Assembly (NCBI GenBank): GCA_964614525.1
Contig: CAZTPA010000001.1
Coordinates: forward strand, 1-64,000
DNA: 64,000 nucleotides
Direction: 5' to 3'
Source of the DNA: PWND01 sp964614525
GTDB lineage: Bacteria; Bacteroidota; Bacteroidia; Bacteroidales; UBA7960
Shown: piece after piece, positions 61,939 to 64,000 of the stretch
Numbering within the stretch: position 1 is the stretch's first letter
Layout of the letters: each line of letters begins with the position of its first letter
Notes under the pieces: model-generated
Databases searched by the model: none
Told to the model about the DNA's origin: nothing
The model's input: the letters and a program-made list of their open reading frames with translations, nothing else
Made by a program: the position numbers and the translations under genes

Positions 61939-64000
61939 ATGAATACCAAGAAATCAAATAATAAAAAATACAAAAAACCCGAAGATGATAAAAGCACAAA
62001 AAAATCATCTAATGGTTCAAAAAGCATGGGTGACAAATTAAAACAAACTACCAATCTTCTTATAAATAATGAAGAAATTATTGATTTGTTATTTAATAAA
62101 ACCGAAGAGGGTTGTTTCTTTATGATGTTAGATAAAGCTGTTGCCTGGAATGATAATATTGACAAAGAAAAAGCTCTGGATTATATTTTTGCTAATCAAA
62201 GAATAAGCAGGATTAATGATGCAATGCTTAATCAATACAAAGCTAAACGTGAAGACTTTATCGGGCTAACTCCCAATGATCTTTTCGCTCATGATATTAA
62301 ACAAGGGAAAATAGCCTGGAAAAAGCTTTTTGATGAAGGAAAACTTCATACTGAAACTCATGAAAAAAAGCTTGATGGCACAGATATGATTATTGTCGGG
62401 GATTACACCTGTCTTTATGATAATGAAGGTAGAATCACTGGCCACTTTGGAGTACAAAAAGATGTTACAGAAAACCGAAATTCTCAAAAAGCTCTTAAAG
62501 ATAGTGAGTCCAGAATAAAATCAATCACAGAATCTGCACAGGATGCAATCATTATGCTCGACCCTGATGCTAATGTGTCTTTCTGGAATCCGGCTGCTGA
62601 AAGAATTTTCGGCTATAAGGCCAAAGAAGTAATGGGGAAAAACCTCCATGAGCTTATTGCACCTGAAATATATCATAAAAAGCATAAAAAAGCATTAAAA
62701 CAATTTATGATTGACGGAACCGGTGATGCAATTGGAAAAACAATTGAATTACTGGCTCTGCACAAAACCAAAAGAATAATTCCCGTTGAACTTTCTCTCT
62801 CATCAATTAAACTGGCTAATGGATGGAACGCTATTGGAATAATTCGCGATATATCTGACCGAAAGCAAACCGAAGAGCAAATTGAAAAGCATCGCAATTT
62901 CTTAAAGCATATAATTGATTCTCTGCCTCACCCATTCTATACAATAAATACTGATAATTATAAAATCACAATGGCCAATAAAGTTTTAGGTGAAAATGCC
63001 ATTGGAAAAAAATGTTTTGAAGCAACCCATAATTCTAAGAATCCCTGCAATAGTACAAATCATCCCTGCATTATAAATGAGGTTTTAAAAACTAAAAAAC
63101 CTTTCACCACTGAACATAAACATTATGATAAAAATAATAATCCAATAATTGTTGAATTACATGGATTTCCTGTTTTTGACAGTAATGATAAAGTTTCGCA
63201 AATTATAGAATATTCTATTGATATAACTCAAAAAAAACAAGACGTACATTTTAAATCTTTATCAACTAATATTTTATCGATTCTTAACAGCAATCTTGAT
63301 TTACAAGACTCTTTAGATGAAATAATTAAGAGTATTAAAAAAGCTTTTGATTTTGATGCAGTAGGAATCAGGTTAAAAAAAGATAAGGATTATCCATATT
63401 TTGTTCATGAGGGTTTTTCTGAAGAACATATAATAAAAGAAAACAATCTTATTTTAAAAGATGAAGAAGGCAAAGCTCTTCTGGATGAACAAGGAAAAAT
63501 AAAACTAGAATGTACTTGTGGAATGGTAATAGCCGGAAAAACTGATCCAAATAATTCACTCTTTACAAAAAGAGGAAGCTTTTGGATAAACAATTCTGAA
63601 CCCTTACTTGAGCTTTCCCCGGCTGAAGATCCAAGGCTAAACCCACGTAACAGGTGTATTTATGAAGGTTATAAATCTATTAGCTTAATCCCAATTAAAA
63701 CTGATGATAAAATAATTGGCCTTCTGCATCTAAGCAATAGTAAAGAAAACTTTTTCAGCCCGGAAATGATTGAATTTTTTGAAGATATATGCTCAAAAAT
63801 TGGATTGGCTTTAATAAGAAAACAACTTGAACAAAAACTTATAGAAAGCGAGCAAAAATTTCGCAATTTATATGAAAATGCTTCTATTGGAATTTTTCGC
63901 ACAAATCCCGAAGGAAAAATACTCATGGCAAATCCTGCAATGGTAAAAATGCTGGGATATGATTCATTTGAAGAACTTAAAAAACAAAATATAATATTAA
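61939..64000 (+). CDS. PAS/GAF sensor protein, probable histidine kinase (partial)
   Basis: Read directly as 687 open codons from the ATG at 61939 to the window end. A Lys/Ser-rich disordered start is followed by PAS (about 45-180, ending GHFGVQKDVTENRN), PAS (about 190-310, AIIMLDPDANVSFWNPAAERIFGY, ending GIIRDISDRKQTEEQ), a PAS with Cys residues (GKKCFEATHNSKNPCNSTNHPC, about 355-376), a GAF domain (about 435-630) with CTCGM, and a further PAS start (FRNLYENASIGIFRTNPEGK). Kinase or cyclase output lies beyond the window; a histidine kinase is most likely by comparison with the neighbours. Confidence 0.8.
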   Translation, partial: MNTKKSNNKKYKKPEDDKSTKKSSNGSKSMGDKLKQTTNLLINNEEIIDLLFNKTEEGCFFMMLDKAVAWNDNIDKEKALDYIFANQRISRINDAMLNQYKAKREDFIGLTPNDLFAHDIKQGKIAWKKLFDEGKLHTETHEKKLDGTDMIIVGDYTCLYDNEGRITGHFGVQKDVTENRNSQKALKDSESRIKSITESAQDAIIMLDPDANVSFWNPAAERIFGYKAKEVMGKNLHELIAPEIYHKKHKKALKQFMIDGTGDAIGKTIELLALHKTKRIIPVELSLSSIKLANGWNAIGIIRDISDRKQTEEQIEKHRNFLKHIIDSLPHPFYTINTDNYKITMANKVLGENAIGKKCFEATHNSKNPCNSTNHPCIINEVLKTKKPFTTEHKHYDKNNNPIIVELHGFPVFDSNDKVSQIIEYSIDITQKKQDVHFKSLSTNILSILNSNLDLQDSLDEIIKSIKKAFDFDAVGIRLKKDKDYPYFVHEGFSEEHIIKENNLILKDEEGKALLDEQGKIKLECTCGMVIAGKTDPNNSLFTKRGSFWINNSEPLLELSPAEDPRLNPRNRCIYEGYKSISLIPIKTDDKIIGLLHLSNSKENFFSPEMIEFFEDICSKIGLALIRKQLEQKLIESEQKFRNLYENASIGIFRTNPEGKILMANPAMVKMLGYDSFEELKKQNIIL

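Noticed and set aside
61487..62165. Several overlapping minus- and plus-strand frames across MITE copy 2
   Set aside because: They are built from the palindromic repeat and overlap real kinase genes on the plus strand.

Overview
The window looks like a chromosome segment of an AT-rich member of the Bacteroidota, probably a free-living Bacteroidales or Marinilabiliales relative. The evidence is a SusC/SusD pair, a SprE/PorW-type lipoprotein of the type IX secretion system (T9SS), a secreted peptidase with a T9SS type A sorting domain, an F-type ATPase operon without beta and epsilon, and several TAnnTTTG promoter -7 motifs. No rRNA, tRNA, CRISPR array, prophage or transposase gene was recognised.

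Region 1 (1-7.7 kb, minus strand) is a nutrient-uptake locus. It encodes SusC, SusD, a PKD/choice-of-anchor-J lipoprotein, a lipoprotein cyanophycinase and a YfcC-type inner-membrane transporter cut by the window edge. I read it as a polysaccharide-utilisation-style locus whose polymer may be cyanophycin rather than a glycan. Region 2 (8-21 kb) holds a PAS/GAF histidine kinase with a response regulator, then PrdX, ferritin, the ATP synthase genes atpBEFHAG, a bactofilin and SprE/PorW. Region 3 (21-43 kb) is mostly housekeeping: an M23 peptidase, dxr, rseP, rnz, lplA, valS, dapA, an E2 acyltransferase, an exonuclease and others.

Inside region 3 lies a compact cyanophycin cluster at 24.6-28.9 kb: a cytoplasmic cyanophycinase, a short cyanophycin synthetase with a degenerate Mur-ligase domain (CphA2-like architecture), and an isoaspartyl dipeptidase. 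Together with region 1 it suggests this route: polymer capture at the surface, cleavage to beta-Asp-Arg dipeptides, import, then either repolymerisation for storage or hydrolysis to Asp and Arg. No full-length CphA1 is present in the window, so this may be a scavenge-and-restore system. The pathway is inferred; the domains and motifs are seen in the sequence.

Region 4 (43-64 kb) is devoted to signalling. It has three very large PAS histidine kinases (one hybrid, one cut by the window end), an NtrC-family regulator that lacks the GAFTGA loop, and a chemosensory cluster. The chemosensory cluster comprises a coiled-coil protein with a CheZ-like DxxxQ motif, a STAS protein, two tandem CheY, CheA, an outer-membrane protein, CheW, and a chemoreceptor with a CZB-like zinc motif in its predicted periplasmic part. 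CheR and CheB are absent. Two copies of a roughly 220-bp MITE-like element, with matching ends but different GC-rich hairpin cores, sit between signalling genes in this region.
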